DNA of 64,000 nt from Paenibacillus nuruki (GTDB taxonomy: Bacteria > Bacillota > Bacilli > Paenibacillales > Paenibacillaceae), in the NCBI RefSeq assembly GCF_001721045.1, contig NZ_MDER01000032.1, forward strand, positions 124,001 through 188,000. Direction: 5' to 3'. Under the pieces are notes generated by a model, which saw only the letters and a program-made list of their open reading frames with translations, did no database searches and was not told the origin of the DNA. This document shows, piece after piece, positions 39,179 through 48,772 of this stretch (positions are counted from its first letter, which is position 1; the number at the start of each line of letters is the position of its first letter). The position numbers and the translations under genes were made by a program.

Positions 39179-40267
39179 TTACGTTGTGACTTTGGCAAAT
39201 ACAATAAAGAAGACCATCAATTCAGCCAACACGATATGTGGAGAAACCATAACCAGCCAATCAAAAGCGAATAAGACAATCAGTGTAAGAATCAGTCCAA
39301 TCATCACTTTAAATCGTGGCTTGAAGTTATGGTAGCGATACCGATGGAATACGACCATTACAGCCACAAAGTAAATCAATACCGAAATAAATGTAAAGCT
39401 AAGAATAAATAGATACGACAGTTGCTCCAAAAATAATAACTGAATCGAAGCCGCAATCATACTCAGTGAAAAGTAAATAAACAGATGCCCATACATAATT
39501 GTTTGCCCGGCAGTTTGTTTTTCTTTATCCACATGCTTTTCGACATTTTCAAAATACTGCCACCAGATCGCAATAATCAATACAAATGCCATCGCCGCAA
39601 ACAGAATAGACGAAGGTGTAAATTGATCAGATTGCAGTACAGATAGCATACTGATCACTGACTCACCTAGCAAAATCAACGTAAATAAAGCAAAACGTTC
39701 TAACAAGTGAGCGGTATGAATCGGCGTTTTAACTAGATTTCGACGACCGATCAAAGGGACGATAATATCGACCGCTATCCCTGCATACAGAACAAAATAA
39801 CGAATCCATGAATCGAAAAACAAAGAACAACATGAAATAACAATCCCTAGCCAGAAATACTTGCCAAAAAATCGAGCCGTTTCTTGGCGATGATGTTTCT
39901 CTTGAGTAGTCGTGATCATATACTGAATCACCATTAATGCCCGCAAACCGATATATCCAATCAGAAAAGGTATGTAATTTGAATCAAAATCAATATTAAG
40001 ACTGGCTGTCATGATCAATACAAAAAATAATTGCACAATCATAAATATCCGGTCTTTGGTGCTGTCTTTTCCAAATCGATTGTTATATACACTTTGCCCT
40101 ACCCAAGCCCACCAGATCGGAATAAAAATAAGTAAAAACTTGGCTAGCTGTTCCAAAGACATACCACCGTGTTCGACATGAAGTAACACATGGGTCGCTT
40201 TAGAGACTGCCGCTACAAATAGAAGATCATAAAACAACTCTAGCCAGGTTACCTTCTTTTCTAACAT
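39179..40267 (-). CDS. Low-temperature-requirement A (LtrA) family membrane protein
   Basis: The 362-aa product is highly hydrophobic with about ten membrane segments. The family start VTWLELFYDLLFVAAVSKAT is present, with the WWAWVGQSVYNNRF segment near residue 53 and LLGESVISMLSV in the middle. The family is named after a Listeria gene needed for growth at low temperature; its biochemical role is unknown. It is monocistronic on the minus strand, between two terminators. Confidence 0.85.
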   Translation of the reverse strand: MLEKKVTWLELFYDLLFVAAVSKATHVLLHVEHGGMSLEQLAKFLLIFIPIWWAWVGQSVYNNRFGKDSTKDRIFMIVQLFFVLIMTASLNIDFDSNYIPFLIGYIGLRALMVIQYMITTTQEKHHRQETARFFGKYFWLGIVISCCSLFFDSWIRYFVLYAGIAVDIIVPLIGRRNLVKTPIHTAHLLERFALFTLILLGESVISMLSVLQSDQFTPSSILFAAMAFVLIIAIWWQYFENVEKHVDKEKQTAGQTIMYGHLFIYFSLSMIAASIQLLFLEQLSYLFILSFTFISVLIYFVAVMVVFHRYRYHNFKPRFKVMIGLILTLIVLFAFDWLVMVSPHIVLAELMVFFIVFAKVTT

Positions 40268-40349
40268 AAATTTCCCCCTTGTATATCCATCGTATTTTCA
40301 TATCTATTGTATAGAATGGACATAAAAGTGTCAGCTTATTATTTTTATA

Positions 40350-40391
40350 AAGAAAAGCCCGTTATCTGTAATGAAGCGATAACGGGTTGTT
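40350..40391 (-). terminator. Terminator of the deacetylase gene
   Basis: Read on the minus strand, AACCCGTTATC pairs with GATAACGGGCT and is followed by TTTCTTT. Confidence 0.75.
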
Positions 40392-40461
40392 TCCTCAAAG
40401 CTTATTCATTTGTGGAATCATAACAATCGCAAGCTGGTATTTAGATCAGAATATAGTTAGT

Positions 40462-41535
40462 TTATTTCGAAGTCATAGATTTCTCGGATTCTCCTGCTTC
40501 ACGACCGCTATGTTGAATCGAATCAGGAATAAATAGGTTACGACCCGGCAGTTTATTTTCCCACATGATTGAATTGTATAACCGTTCTGGATCAATTAAT
40601 GGAGAACCCCCGTTAACCCGTGGAATCGTCATAAGATCGGTATCACGTGTGACTAATCCAAGTTCTGTTGTAAAAGCATAACGAATGCCTACTTTTTGGA
40701 TAATCTTCTCAACTTCTGGTGTATGCAATCCGTAAGGATAAGCAAATGTATTGATTACATGTGGAGTGAGTGGACGAAGCGCTTCAACACAGCGTCTCAT
40801 ATCATTTTCAATGCGTGCTAGATAATGCTCATAGGTCTCGGTGACTCCATCTTTTACCAGTGGAGCGGTTAATGCGTCTGTAGTATCGCTTGTTTTATAA
40901 TGTAATTTATTGGTGTGAGCTTGCACTTCCATTGTTGGATCTGTGCTGGTCATATTTTTGATTTCTGCTTTGGTCATATGTGGAGTCGCCACAAGAGCGC
41001 CTTTGCTAAAATCTCCTGTAATGACAAAGCTTACCCCTGGAATATGACGTTCTTTCATAATTGGATAGGCTGTCGTGTAGAAGTTCTCATACCCATCGTC
41101 AAAGGTTACTAATACGGCGTTGTCTGGTACTTTGCCACCTTTCATAAATAATCGGAATTGTTCGAGCGAGATAAAATTCATATCTTTAGAACGTAAATAA
41201 TCCAATTGAGACGCAAAAAGAGCAGGGGTGATAATATCGCCTCCTTGCTTGATCGGATCGATATCGTGGTACATCAATACAGCAACTTTATTTTGATAAC
41301 GATCTTTTTTGGCAATCGAAGCAAATTGTTCTACAGGTGGAAGCTGGTCTGCGGATAATGGTTCATTGATTGTTGTAGGGTTGGTTTGTGAAGAAGAGCT
41401 AGACTGATCTGCCGAGGCAGAAGTAAAGGATGAGAAAAGATTGCGATCAGAATACATAGCCATTGCGATAAGCACAATCGCTAGAGTTGTTACCAGACCG
41501 GTAACGACAAACACAGACGTTTTGAATAATTTCAT
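40462..41535 (-). CDS. Membrane-anchored polysaccharide deacetylase (NodB fold)
   Basis: The 357-aa product has an N-terminal anchor or signal (TSVFVVTGLVTTLAIVLIAM), a Ser/Gln-rich linker, and a carbohydrate esterase 4 domain: VLMYHDI, catalytic VTFDDGYENFY, the metal-binding HTNKLH with two His, and FAYPYGLHT. It would remove acetyl groups from surface or cell-wall polysaccharide outside the membrane. I set the start at 41535 (MKLFKTSVFV) because the upstream 36 codons do not look like a signal and AAGGATG lies about 10 bases before it. It is divergent from ubiD. Confidence 0.88.
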   Translation of the reverse strand: MKLFKTSVFVVTGLVTTLAIVLIAMAMYSDRNLFSSFTSASADQSSSSSQTNPTTINEPLSADQLPPVEQFASIAKKDRYQNKVAVLMYHDIDPIKQGGDIITPALFASQLDYLRSKDMNFISLEQFRLFMKGGKVPDNAVLVTFDDGYENFYTTAYPIMKERHIPGVSFVITGDFSKGALVATPHMTKAEIKNMTSTDPTMEVQAHTNKLHYKTSDTTDALTAPLVKDGVTETYEHYLARIENDMRRCVEALRPLTPHVINTFAYPYGLHTPEVEKIIQKVGIRYAFTTELGLVTRDTDLMTIPRVNGGSPLIDPERLYNSIMWENKLPGRNLFIPDSIQHSGREAGESEKSMTSK

Positions 41536-41677
41536 ACATAGATCATCCTTTGTTAGAAAGTGGGGGGCATCATTAGCACTAATATCGGAAAATAAAGAGG
41601 GGGATATAATATGTGACTTGTAAACAATCATGATTAAGCGCATTTTAGTTGAGGTAGTAAGATGCGTTTTGCAGGAT

Positions 41678-41742
41678 TATATCGTACACTAAAAAGAAGT
41701 GATCTCATGTTCACATAATAGTACCATCTCTATATCGTACAC
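41678..41742. repeat. Direct repeat in the deacetylase-ubiD intergenic region
   Basis: TATATCGTACAC occurs at 41678-41689 and 41731-41742, 53 bases apart (about five helical turns). Read on the minus strand the first includes TATAAT. The rest of this 313-base region (41536-41848) is AT-rich with no further feature seen. Confidence 0.45.
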
Positions 41743-41848
41743 CATGCCATAATGGGGATATAACATATATACTTATTTTTAAATCAAATTTGAAACAAAG
41801 TAAACCTACACTATAGATCAAGTAATAAAGGTAGAATGGAGCTGGAAT

Positions 41849-43699
41849 ATGAACTACCGTAATATGGAAGAATGTGTGAATGATCTGGAAAAAAACGGTC
41901 ATCTGATTCGGATTCATGAAGAAGTTGATCCTTATCTTGAAATGGCTGCGATTCATATGCGTGTTTTTGAAGCAGGCGGCCCTGCATTACTTTTTGAAAA
42001 TGTAAAAGGTTCTCGATTCCGTGCAGTATCGAATCTGTTCGGAACTGTAGAACGAAGCAAATTTATTTTTAGAGAGACATGGGAATCCACACAAAATGTA
42101 ATCGCTTTGCGTAATAATCCGATGCAAGCACTCAAGCATCCTTTTCAATATGTAGGTACAGGTCTATCTGCTCGTAAAGCTTTGCCTTTGAAAAAATCGA
42201 GTGGATTACCAGCAGAATTTGAAGAAATTCAGATTGAGGATCTACCACTGATCCAAAACTGGCAAGATGATGGTGGTGCTTTTGTAACATTGCCACAGGT
42301 ATATAGCGAAGACCCGGAAAAGCCGGGGATTATGAACTCTAATCTAGGGATGTACCGTGTGCAGTTAAATGGGAATGAATATGAGTTGAATCGAGAGATT
42401 GGTATCCATTATCAGATTCATCGTGGTATTGGTATTCATCAGGAGAAAGCCAATCGTCAAGGTAAACCGCTAAAAGTAAGCTGTTTTATCGGTGGTCCTC
42501 CAGCACATACCTTATCTGCGGTTATGCCTTTGCCTGAAGGAATGAGTGAGTTAACATTTGCAGGATTATTAGCAGGACGACATTTTAGCTATAGTTATGT
42601 GGATGAATTCTGTGTCAGCAACGATGCTGATTTTGTGATTACAGGCGAGATTTATCCTGATGAGACGAAGCCAGAAGGACCTTTTGGAGATCATCTGGGC
42701 TATTATAGTCTAACTCATGAGTTCCCGATGTTACGTGTACACAAAGTCTATGCACGCAAAAATGCGATTTTCCCGTTTACCGTTGTAGGTCGACCACCGC
42801 AAGAAGATACGGCTTTTGGCGCTCTGATTCATGAATTGACAGGTGGAGCGATCAAGCAAGAGATTCCGGGAGTCAAAGAAGTACATGCTGTCGATGCCGC
42901 AGGGGTACATCCATTATTATTTGCGATTGGTAGCGAACGATACACGCCTTATCAGCAAGTGAAGCAACCAGCGGAGATTCTGACGATAGCGAATCGAATT
43001 CTGGGAACAGGGCAGTTAAGTCTTGCCAAATATTTATTTATGACTGCGGAAGAAGAAGAGATATTGGATTCTCATCATGTTGAACATTTTCTAACGTATA
43101 TATTGAAGCGGATTAATTTGCACCGTGATATTCATTTCTATACGAATACAACAATCGATACTCTAGACTATTCAGGGACCGGGCTTAATACAGGTAGTAA
43201 AGTGATCTTTGCGGCTGTAGGTGAACCGAAGCGTGAATTATGTACAGAGGTTCCGGCGATCTTACATGATCTACCGCAATGTGGAGCAGCTCATCTGGTG
43301 ATGCCAGGCGTAGTGGCTTTACAAGGGGCTAGCTTTGTCGATTATGAACATACCGAGCAACAATTACAGGATCTATGTGAGAGTATTGCACAACGTGGTG
43401 AATTGCCTGACTGTCCGTTAATTATCCTGTGCGATGATAGTCCATTTTTAAGTGCGACGATCGACAATTTCTTGTGGGTTACGTTTACACGAAGCAATCC
43501 TTCTCATGATATGTATGGAGTGAATAGCTTTACCAAGCATAAGCATTGGGGTTGTGATAATGTCATTATTGATGCACGTACCAAGCCTCATCAAGCTCCA
43601 CCATTGATACCTGATCCTGACGTGGCGCAAAATATAGAGCGACTGTTTGCAGATGGAGCAAGCTTGAGTACATTAGCGCGTCGTACTTCACAATCGTAA
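41849..43699 (+). CDS. UbiD family decarboxylase
   Basis: The 616-aa product is a UbiD-type, prenylated-FMN-dependent decarboxylase. Visible family blocks are GGPALLFENVKGSRFRAV, NREIGIHYQIHRGIGIHQ, SCFIGGPPAHTLSA and the catalytic KPEGPFGDHLGYYS, with DHxGY near residue 280. The length matches the 600-aa group annotated as menaquinone biosynthesis decarboxylase, but aryl or other substrates are equally possible. The partner flavin prenyltransferase (ubiX) is not in the window. It is a single-gene unit with a terminator. Confidence 0.88.
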   Translation: MNYRNMEECVNDLEKNGHLIRIHEEVDPYLEMAAIHMRVFEAGGPALLFENVKGSRFRAVSNLFGTVERSKFIFRETWESTQNVIALRNNPMQALKHPFQYVGTGLSARKALPLKKSSGLPAEFEEIQIEDLPLIQNWQDDGGAFVTLPQVYSEDPEKPGIMNSNLGMYRVQLNGNEYELNREIGIHYQIHRGIGIHQEKANRQGKPLKVSCFIGGPPAHTLSAVMPLPEGMSELTFAGLLAGRHFSYSYVDEFCVSNDADFVITGEIYPDETKPEGPFGDHLGYYSLTHEFPMLRVHKVYARKNAIFPFTVVGRPPQEDTAFGALIHELTGGAIKQEIPGVKEVHAVDAAGVHPLLFAIGSERYTPYQQVKQPAEILTIANRILGTGQLSLAKYLFMTAEEEEILDSHHVEHFLTYILKRINLHRDIHFYTNTTIDTLDYSGTGLNTGSKVIFAAVGEPKRELCTEVPAILHDLPQCGAAHLVMPGVVALQGASFVDYEHTEQQLQDLCESIAQRGELPDCPLIILCDDSPFLSATIDNFLWVTFTRSNPSHDMYGVNSFTKHKHWGCDNVIIDARTKPHQAPPLIPDPDVAQNIERLFADGASLSTLARRTSQS

Positions 43700-43712
43700 A
43701 AAGATGATCAAC

Positions 43713-43755
43713 AAAGAACCTTTACTCTTAGTTATAGAGAAAGGTTCTTTTTATT
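43713..43755 (+). terminator. Terminator of ubiD
   Basis: AAAGAACCTTTACTCT pairs with AGAGAAAGGTTCTTT (one mismatch), followed by TTATT. Confidence 0.8.
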
Positions 43756-44101
43756 ATATACATTTACGTGGTAAAAGAACGAAATAGTTAGTGAAGAAAT
43801 AGAACCAATAGAGAAAAAACACTCGATATGATAACTTATATACCATGAAAGAAAGAAAAATTATCAGAAAGTTAGTAATAAACAACAATATGAAGCTTTT
43901 AATTTAGAAATCATGACAATAAATCTATCATTAACTTTTAAAAAGAAGAATATTACATATATAATAAGCTTACAAGTTACATCTCATTACATTTAAATTT
44001 AAAATAAAATAAAATAATATATCACATCAACATCTCATATTAAATAGCTTCAATTCATTCTAATAATCAATAGATATAGAGCAGAGGAAGGATGAGAGAG
44101 T
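43756..44101. other. AT-rich spacer before the flavoprotein gene
   Basis: About 345 bases of very AT-rich sequence with no open frame of note, no tRNA and no strong hairpin. It must hold the promoter of the next gene, and TATATAATAA near 43957 is one of several possible -10 sequences. Confidence 0.5.
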
Positions 44102-45547
44102 ATGAGTTTGGCAGAACTGAATCAACGTGTGAAAACAGACCTTTCTTATCTAGCTTATGGAGGAGCAGATTGGGTACGTCCATTGCAACATCCAGCAGGT
44201 CATGTCTATGATGTCGTGATTGTAGGTGGTGGTCAGAGTGGTCTGGGCGCGGCTTTTGGATTATTGCGTGAACGGATATCGAATATTTTGGTTATAGATG
44301 AAAATCAAGAAGGGGTTGAAGGCCCGTGGGAAACGTATGCACGGATGGTCACTTTGCGTACTCCTAAGCATTTAACATCAATAGATCTAGGGATTCCTTC
44401 ATTAACGTTCCGCTCATGGTGGGAAGCACAGACAGGTGCAGAAGGATGGGCAGCTGTGGATAAAATTCCACGTGGAGACTGGATGAATTATCTACGGTGG
44501 TATCGCCATATTCTTGATTTACCTGTACGCAATCATGTACGCTTGAAGCTGATCGAACCGACCGAAGAAGGGATTCACCGTCTGCATATCGAGAATACCA
44601 GCTCAGATTCAGTAAGCGTTAATGACGTACTTTTAGCACGCAAAGTCATATTAGCGACAGGTATACAAGGCGGCGGAGAGTGGCATGTTCCACCAATGAT
44701 TAGTAATCATCTGCCTTCTCATCTGTATGCTCATACTTCAGCAGATATTGATTTTGAACCGTTAAAAGGCAAAAAAGTAGCTATATTAGGTGGCGGAGCT
44801 TCCGCTTTTGATAATACTCATTTTGCCCTTACGCAAGGTGTAGGCGAAGCTCATGTTTTTGTCAGACGTGAACAATTACCACGAATCAATCCGATTCGAC
44901 AAATGGAAGTATCGGGTATGATTGAACGATTTGCCGCTTTGCAAGATGAAGATAAATATGCAGCAATCGGGCACTTTTTCAAATACAATCAACCACCCAC
45001 CAATGATACATTTGAACGTGCATCTGCATGGGATGGTTTTCATCTTCATTTGGGATCACCATGGTTAAAGGTTGAACAAGTAGGTGAGCAAGCTGTCGTT
45101 ACCACACCTCAAGGAAGATTTTCGTTTGACTTCTTAATTATCAGTACAGGATTATTAAGTGATCCCGCATTACGTCCTGAATTGAAGTTAGTAGAGTCTC
45201 ATATTGCACGTTGGAGTGATAAATATACAGCACCGGCAGACATGGCTAATCCATTATTGGATGCTCATCCGTATCTTAATGCAGGGTTCGGTCTGCAAAG
45301 TCGAGATGAAGCTGGTAAAGAACGACTGCATGGATTGTATGTTTTTAACTATTCTGCGTTGGTCAGTTGTGGATTATCGGCATCTGCGATTTCAGGCATG
45401 CGATTTGCGATACCGAAGTTAGTCGGAGCGATTGCGGATGAATTGTTTTTAGACGATCGAGCAGATATTTTACACAATTTCTTCGCTTACGCTGAAGATG
45501 AGTTTATCGGACAATGGCCGAAAGTAGCCAATACTGTAGATGTATAA
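44102..45547 (+). CDS. FAD/NAD(P)-dependent oxidoreductase
   Basis: The 481-aa product has two dinucleotide-binding motifs: VVIVGGGQSGLGAAFGLLRE near residue 38 (FAD) and VAILGGGASAFDNTHFAL near 225 (NADPH). The spacing resembles flavin monooxygenases of the FMO/BVMO type, although the usual FMO fingerprint is not evident. LIISTGLLSDPALRPEL is the second FAD-contact strand. The substrate is unknown. AGGAAGG precedes ATG 44102. It stands alone after a long AT-rich spacer. Confidence 0.8.
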   Translation: MSLAELNQRVKTDLSYLAYGGADWVRPLQHPAGHVYDVVIVGGGQSGLGAAFGLLRERISNILVIDENQEGVEGPWETYARMVTLRTPKHLTSIDLGIPSLTFRSWWEAQTGAEGWAAVDKIPRGDWMNYLRWYRHILDLPVRNHVRLKLIEPTEEGIHRLHIENTSSDSVSVNDVLLARKVILATGIQGGGEWHVPPMISNHLPSHLYAHTSADIDFEPLKGKKVAILGGGASAFDNTHFALTQGVGEAHVFVRREQLPRINPIRQMEVSGMIERFAALQDEDKYAAIGHFFKYNQPPTNDTFERASAWDGFHLHLGSPWLKVEQVGEQAVVTTPQGRFSFDFLIISTGLLSDPALRPELKLVESHIARWSDKYTAPADMANPLLDAHPYLNAGFGLQSRDEAGKERLHGLYVFNYSALVSCGLSASAISGMRFAIPKLVGAIADELFLDDRADILHNFFAYAEDEFIGQWPKVANTVDV

Positions 45548-45591
45548 GTAAGCTTTGAAAGTCTGTAACTTAATGATCGTTCTATAAAAAG

Positions 45592-45633
45592 AAACCTGCA
45601 AACACGTTTAAATCGTGCTTACAGGTTTTTTTG
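45592..45633. terminator. Terminator between the flavoprotein and bL12-like genes
   Basis: AAACCTG with an inner CACG/CGTG stem pairs with CAGGTTT, followed by TTTT. It overlaps the 3' end of the convergent minus-strand gene. Confidence 0.75.
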
Positions 45634-45993
45634 TTTGTATTCATTTTCCAAGTGATCTACATAATCTTTGGCTTCTTTGAGTCCCCATCCACGTGCTTCA
45701 CGAACTTCTTTGATCGCTTGAATCTTTTTATTGTCATGAGTCAAAAACAATATACGTTCTTCAAAAGTAGCTTGGTCAATCATTGGCGGTGAATGAGGAG
45801 GATGAACTTCACTTGTTGAAGATACCGACTTGGCACGATAAGAGGTAGACACTCCTGCATTACCCGGCCGATTTTTGAGCCATTCTAGATCTGATTTTAT
45901 TTCGTTGAGTTGACTTTGTAGACTAATGACACGCAGTAACAGAAATACGGATAATACAAGCGCAATCATCGCTACAATTTCATATGTATTCAT
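45619..45993 (-). CDS. Membrane-anchored protein with bL12 C-terminal-like domain
   Basis: The 124-aa product has one N-terminal membrane helix (IVAMIALVLSVFLLLRV), a short coiled coil (LQSQLNEIKSDLEWLKN), a Ser/Pro-rich linker, and a tail whose NKKIQAIKEVREARGWGLKEAKDYVD closely resembles the factor-binding helices of ribosomal protein bL12 (IxxIKxVRExTGLGLKEAK). Proteins of this build occur in Gram-positives but I know no function. It is encoded alone and its stop lies within the shared terminator. Confidence 0.8.
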   Translation of the reverse strand: MNTYEIVAMIALVLSVFLLLRVISLQSQLNEIKSDLEWLKNRPGNAGVSTSYRAKSVSSTSEVHPPHSPPMIDQATFEERILFLTHDNKKIQAIKEVREARGWGLKEAKDYVDHLENEYKQKNL

Positions 45994-46217
45994 GGTATCT
46001 TGCTCCTTTCTTTATATAGTCATCTACAAAAGTATAACATACATCAGATTAGGGGTCATATCAGCATCTATTGTTTATCTTTTGTGAAATAAATCTATGA
46101 AATGTAGATGCGTTTTGCTACATTATCACGTAAAATAATACTGTGAATCACTTACAGTATGTACATACTTAGAAAAGAATAACCTGTTGATGAATGAAGC
46201 TATAGGGAGCGTATGAG

Positions 46218-46871
46218 ATGGAAAAGTTATTACAGCAAGTAAGGGATGAATTGATCGCTCATGTTATTGTAGAAAGTTTTCATTTTATGGAGCCTGTACG
46301 AGTAAAAAATGCACCTCAGCCATGGATTTTACTCGGTGCAGGGAATTATGCAGCTGTATTTTATCATCCCGATTATGAAGATTATGCAGTGAAAGTATAT
46401 GCAATTGGGAAGACAGGCTTAAAAGAAGAAGCAGCCGTTTATGAAAAGTTAGGTGTACATCCTGCGTATTCCGCTTGTTATTATGTAGGCGAGAATTTTC
46501 TAGTTCTAAAGCGTCTACGAGGTGTAACCGTCTATGAATGTATGAAACGCGGAATTCTAGTCTCTGAACAAGCGATCAAAGATATAGATGCGGCGCTCGA
46601 TTATGCTATTTCCAAAGGTCTACGTCCTCATGATATTCATGGTAAAAATGTGATGGTTGAACATGGACGAGGGCTGATCGTTGATATCTCTGACTTTTAC
46701 AAACAAGAAGAATGTAAAATGTGGGTAGACTTCAAAAAAGCATATTATCGTCTATATTTGCCTGTCGCTTCTCGTATATTATTTCCAGTGCCAGGTATCA
46801 TGTTGGAAGGTGTACGCAAAGGCTATCAAGTATATCGTAAACGAAAAAAAGCTCAACTAGCTAGACACTGA
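46218..46871 (+). CDS. Kinase-like fold protein (small Ser/Thr kinase type)
   Basis: The 217-aa product shows a reduced protein-kinase fold: a glycine-rich turn LLGAGNYAAVF, the ATP lysine in YAVKVYAI, catalytic loop RPHDIHGKNVMV (in place of HRDLKxxN) and VDISDF (in place of DFG). The C-terminal lobe is short and basic. This resembles YrzF-type putative kinases of Bacillales; activity and substrate are unknown. ATG 46218 lies behind AGGGAGCG. It stands alone, and a small terminator overlaps its stop. Confidence 0.8.
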   Translation: MEKLLQQVRDELIAHVIVESFHFMEPVRVKNAPQPWILLGAGNYAAVFYHPDYEDYAVKVYAIGKTGLKEEAAVYEKLGVHPAYSACYYVGENFLVLKRLRGVTVYECMKRGILVSEQAIKDIDAALDYAISKGLRPHDIHGKNVMVEHGRGLIVDISDFYKQEECKMWVDFKKAYYRLYLPVASRILFPVPGIMLEGVRKGYQVYRKRKKAQLARH

Positions 46872-46895
46872 CTTGATGTAGTGTCTTTTGTTTTC
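46863..46895 (+). terminator. Terminator of the kinase-like gene
   Basis: AGACACT / AGTGTCT with a 10-base loop and TTTGTTTT. The left arm overlaps the stop codon. Confidence 0.55.
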
Positions 46896-46961
46896 ATTTA
46901 TCCCAAATAAGGTATATAGAAGTAATAGATCATACAGAGACTATAAAGGAGGCATTACCCG

Positions 46962-47951
46962 ATGATCACTATCCCGGAACGAATCATACTAGCTAATCTA
47001 CCGACCAAGATCGAAAAGTTAGAGCGTATCTCTGCGCAATTACAAGGACCTTCCATCTATATCAAGCGGGATGATCAGACAGGGACTGAATTATCAGGTA
47101 ACAAAATTCGCAAACTGGAATATTGTATTCGTGAAGCTATCGACCAGGGTTGTGATACGTTGATTACTTGTGGAGGGATTCAATCGAATCATTGTCGTGC
47201 AACAGCCGCCGCAGCTGCTAAGCTCGGACTAAAAGCAATCGTTGTATTACGTGGTCATGATCCTGATACATACGAAGGCAATTTATTGTTGGATCATTTA
47301 TTAGGTGCAGAAGTACGTTGGATCAGTAGTGAAGATTATCGAGATCATCGGATGGATATTATGCATACGATTGCTGATGAAGTATCAGCTAAAGGACAAC
47401 AAGCTTATGTGATTCCAGAAGGAGCTTCAAGCGGAATCGGTGCATTTGGATATTTCTCAGCGCTACAAGAAATCGTCCAGCAAGAGCAAGAATTAGGTAT
47501 CTCTTTCGATGCTGTTATTGTGGCAGTAGGCTCAGGTGGGACACATGGTGGATTATTGCTAGCTCAACAGTTACTTCCTACTTCACATCGTATTATAGGG
47601 ATTAATGTGTGTGATGATGAAGATTATTTTATAAAAGCGATCACTACAGTTATTGAAGAAAGTGCTCATTACCTTGATCAATCGGTTACGATACCGACTG
47701 AAGCGATAGAAATCATAGACGGCTATGTAGGTAAAGGTTATGCTCAAAGTCAACCTCAAGAATTACAGTGTATTAAAGATCTGGCTTCGCTAGAAGGTGT
47801 AATTCTTGATCCTGTGTATACGGGGAAAGCTTTTTACGGGTTAGTTGAAGAAATTCGTAAAGGCACATTCCAAGACCTACAAAATATCTTATTTATTCAT
47901 ACTGGCGGATTATACGGATTATTTCCTCACAGTGCATCTTTTGAATTTTAA
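46962..47951 (+). CDS. D-cysteine desulfhydrase / ACC deaminase family PLP enzyme
   Basis: The 329-aa product is a fold-type II PLP enzyme. SIYIKRDDQTGTELSGNKIR holds the PLP-lysine (about residue 48-51), CGGIQSNHCRATAAAAAKLG is the substrate loop, and AVGSGGTHGGLLL the phosphate-binding glycine turn. These match the D-cysteine desulfhydrase and 1-aminocyclopropane-1-carboxylate deaminase group; sequence alone does not separate the two. AAAGGAGG precedes ATG 46962. It is a single gene followed by a terminator. Confidence 0.85.
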   Translation: MITIPERIILANLPTKIEKLERISAQLQGPSIYIKRDDQTGTELSGNKIRKLEYCIREAIDQGCDTLITCGGIQSNHCRATAAAAAKLGLKAIVVLRGHDPDTYEGNLLLDHLLGAEVRWISSEDYRDHRMDIMHTIADEVSAKGQQAYVIPEGASSGIGAFGYFSALQEIVQQEQELGISFDAVIVAVGSGGTHGGLLLAQQLLPTSHRIIGINVCDDEDYFIKAITTVIEESAHYLDQSVTIPTEAIEIIDGYVGKGYAQSQPQELQCIKDLASLEGVILDPVYTGKAFYGLVEEIRKGTFQDLQNILFIHTGGLYGLFPHSASFEF

Positions 47952-47957
47952 AATAGA

Positions 47958-48003
47958 AAAAGTCTGCTATACACATAATAATCTAGTGTTAGCAGACTTT
48001 TAT
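47958..48003 (+). terminator. Terminator of the PLP enzyme gene
   Basis: AAAGTCTGCTATACAC pairs with GTGTTAGCAGACTTT (one mismatch), then TATAAT. Confidence 0.75.
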
Positions 48004-48077
48004 AATAAATCGCAATAAGCTAAATTAAAATATTTATTACAAATTAGGATTATAGGCATTGCCTTTATTAAATATAA

Positions 48078-48698
48078 TTATGCAGTAGGTTTGTCTACTT
48101 CAGGTACAACAGGAGTAGCTACAGCTGATTCATCTTCTAGTTCGGCTTCAATAGCTGGAGATACTTTGATTACAACAGCTGTAGGATCAGTAAGGACTTC
48201 AACGCCTTTATGGAATTCAAGATCAGATACTAATAAATGCTCACCAATACCAATTTTAGTAATATCGACTTCAAAAGCACTTAGCAAATCATCAGGCATA
48301 CAACGAACATCAACTTCATACAATTCGACTTGCATAACGCCGCCTTCATAGACACCGATCGGTTCGCCAGAGAAATGAATAGTTACTTTAGTATCCATCG
48401 CTACATTCATATTCAATTGGTGAAAATCAATATGCAAAATCTTTCTTGTAATCGGATCTTTTTGAATATGTTGAATAGTAACAGGCTTTTTGCCTTTGGT
48501 AGGAATGTCTGCCATAAGAATAGCGCGAGGATTCTCTTTAATTGTTGCTAAAAATGATTTTTCTTCAACCATAACCGAAACACTACCAATATCTTTACCA
48601 TATACAGTAGCAGGAATTCGCCCGCTAGTTCTTAATTCACGAATCTGTGATCCACTTTGTTGGCTACTACGTTCATTTAATACAATAGAGTTACTCAT
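48078..48698 (-). CDS. rplY: Ribosomal protein bL25 (CTC type)
   Basis: The 206-aa product is the long form of bL25 that binds 5S rRNA, with the N-terminal domain (RELRTSGRIPATVYGKD, HIQKDPITRKILHIDFHQL) and the C-terminal TL5/CTC domain (PIGVYEGGVMQVELYEVDVRCMP-like). The tail is acidic. The start at 48698 (MSNSIVLNERSS) has AAGGAGG upstream; the frame continues upstream through a leader but those residues are foreign to bL25. In B. subtilis the homologue Ctc is stress-induced. A perfect terminator hairpin in the leader suggests attenuation. Confidence 0.93.
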   Translation of the reverse strand: MSNSIVLNERSSQQSGSQIRELRTSGRIPATVYGKDIGSVSVMVEEKSFLATIKENPRAILMADIPTKGKKPVTIQHIQKDPITRKILHIDFHQLNMNVAMDTKVTIHFSGEPIGVYEGGVMQVELYEVDVRCMPDDLLSAFEVDITKIGIGEHLLVSDLEFHKGVEVLTDPTAVVIKVSPAIEAELEDESAVATPVVPEVDKPTA

Positions 48699-48735
48699 TT
48701 GTATTGCCTCCTTGGACATACAAGAAAATTTTACG

Positions 48736-48772
48736 CAAAAAAAGCTGATTAGCAATGGATGTCTAATCAGCT
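48736..48772 (-). terminator. Leader terminator (attenuator) of rplY
   Basis: On the minus strand AGCTGATTAG pairs perfectly with CTAATCAGCT (10-base loop) and runs into TTTTTTT, ending about 38 bases before the rplY start codon. A TTGACA lies further upstream (plus-strand complement near 48831-48836), so the hairpin is inside the probable leader transcript. Confidence 0.7.
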
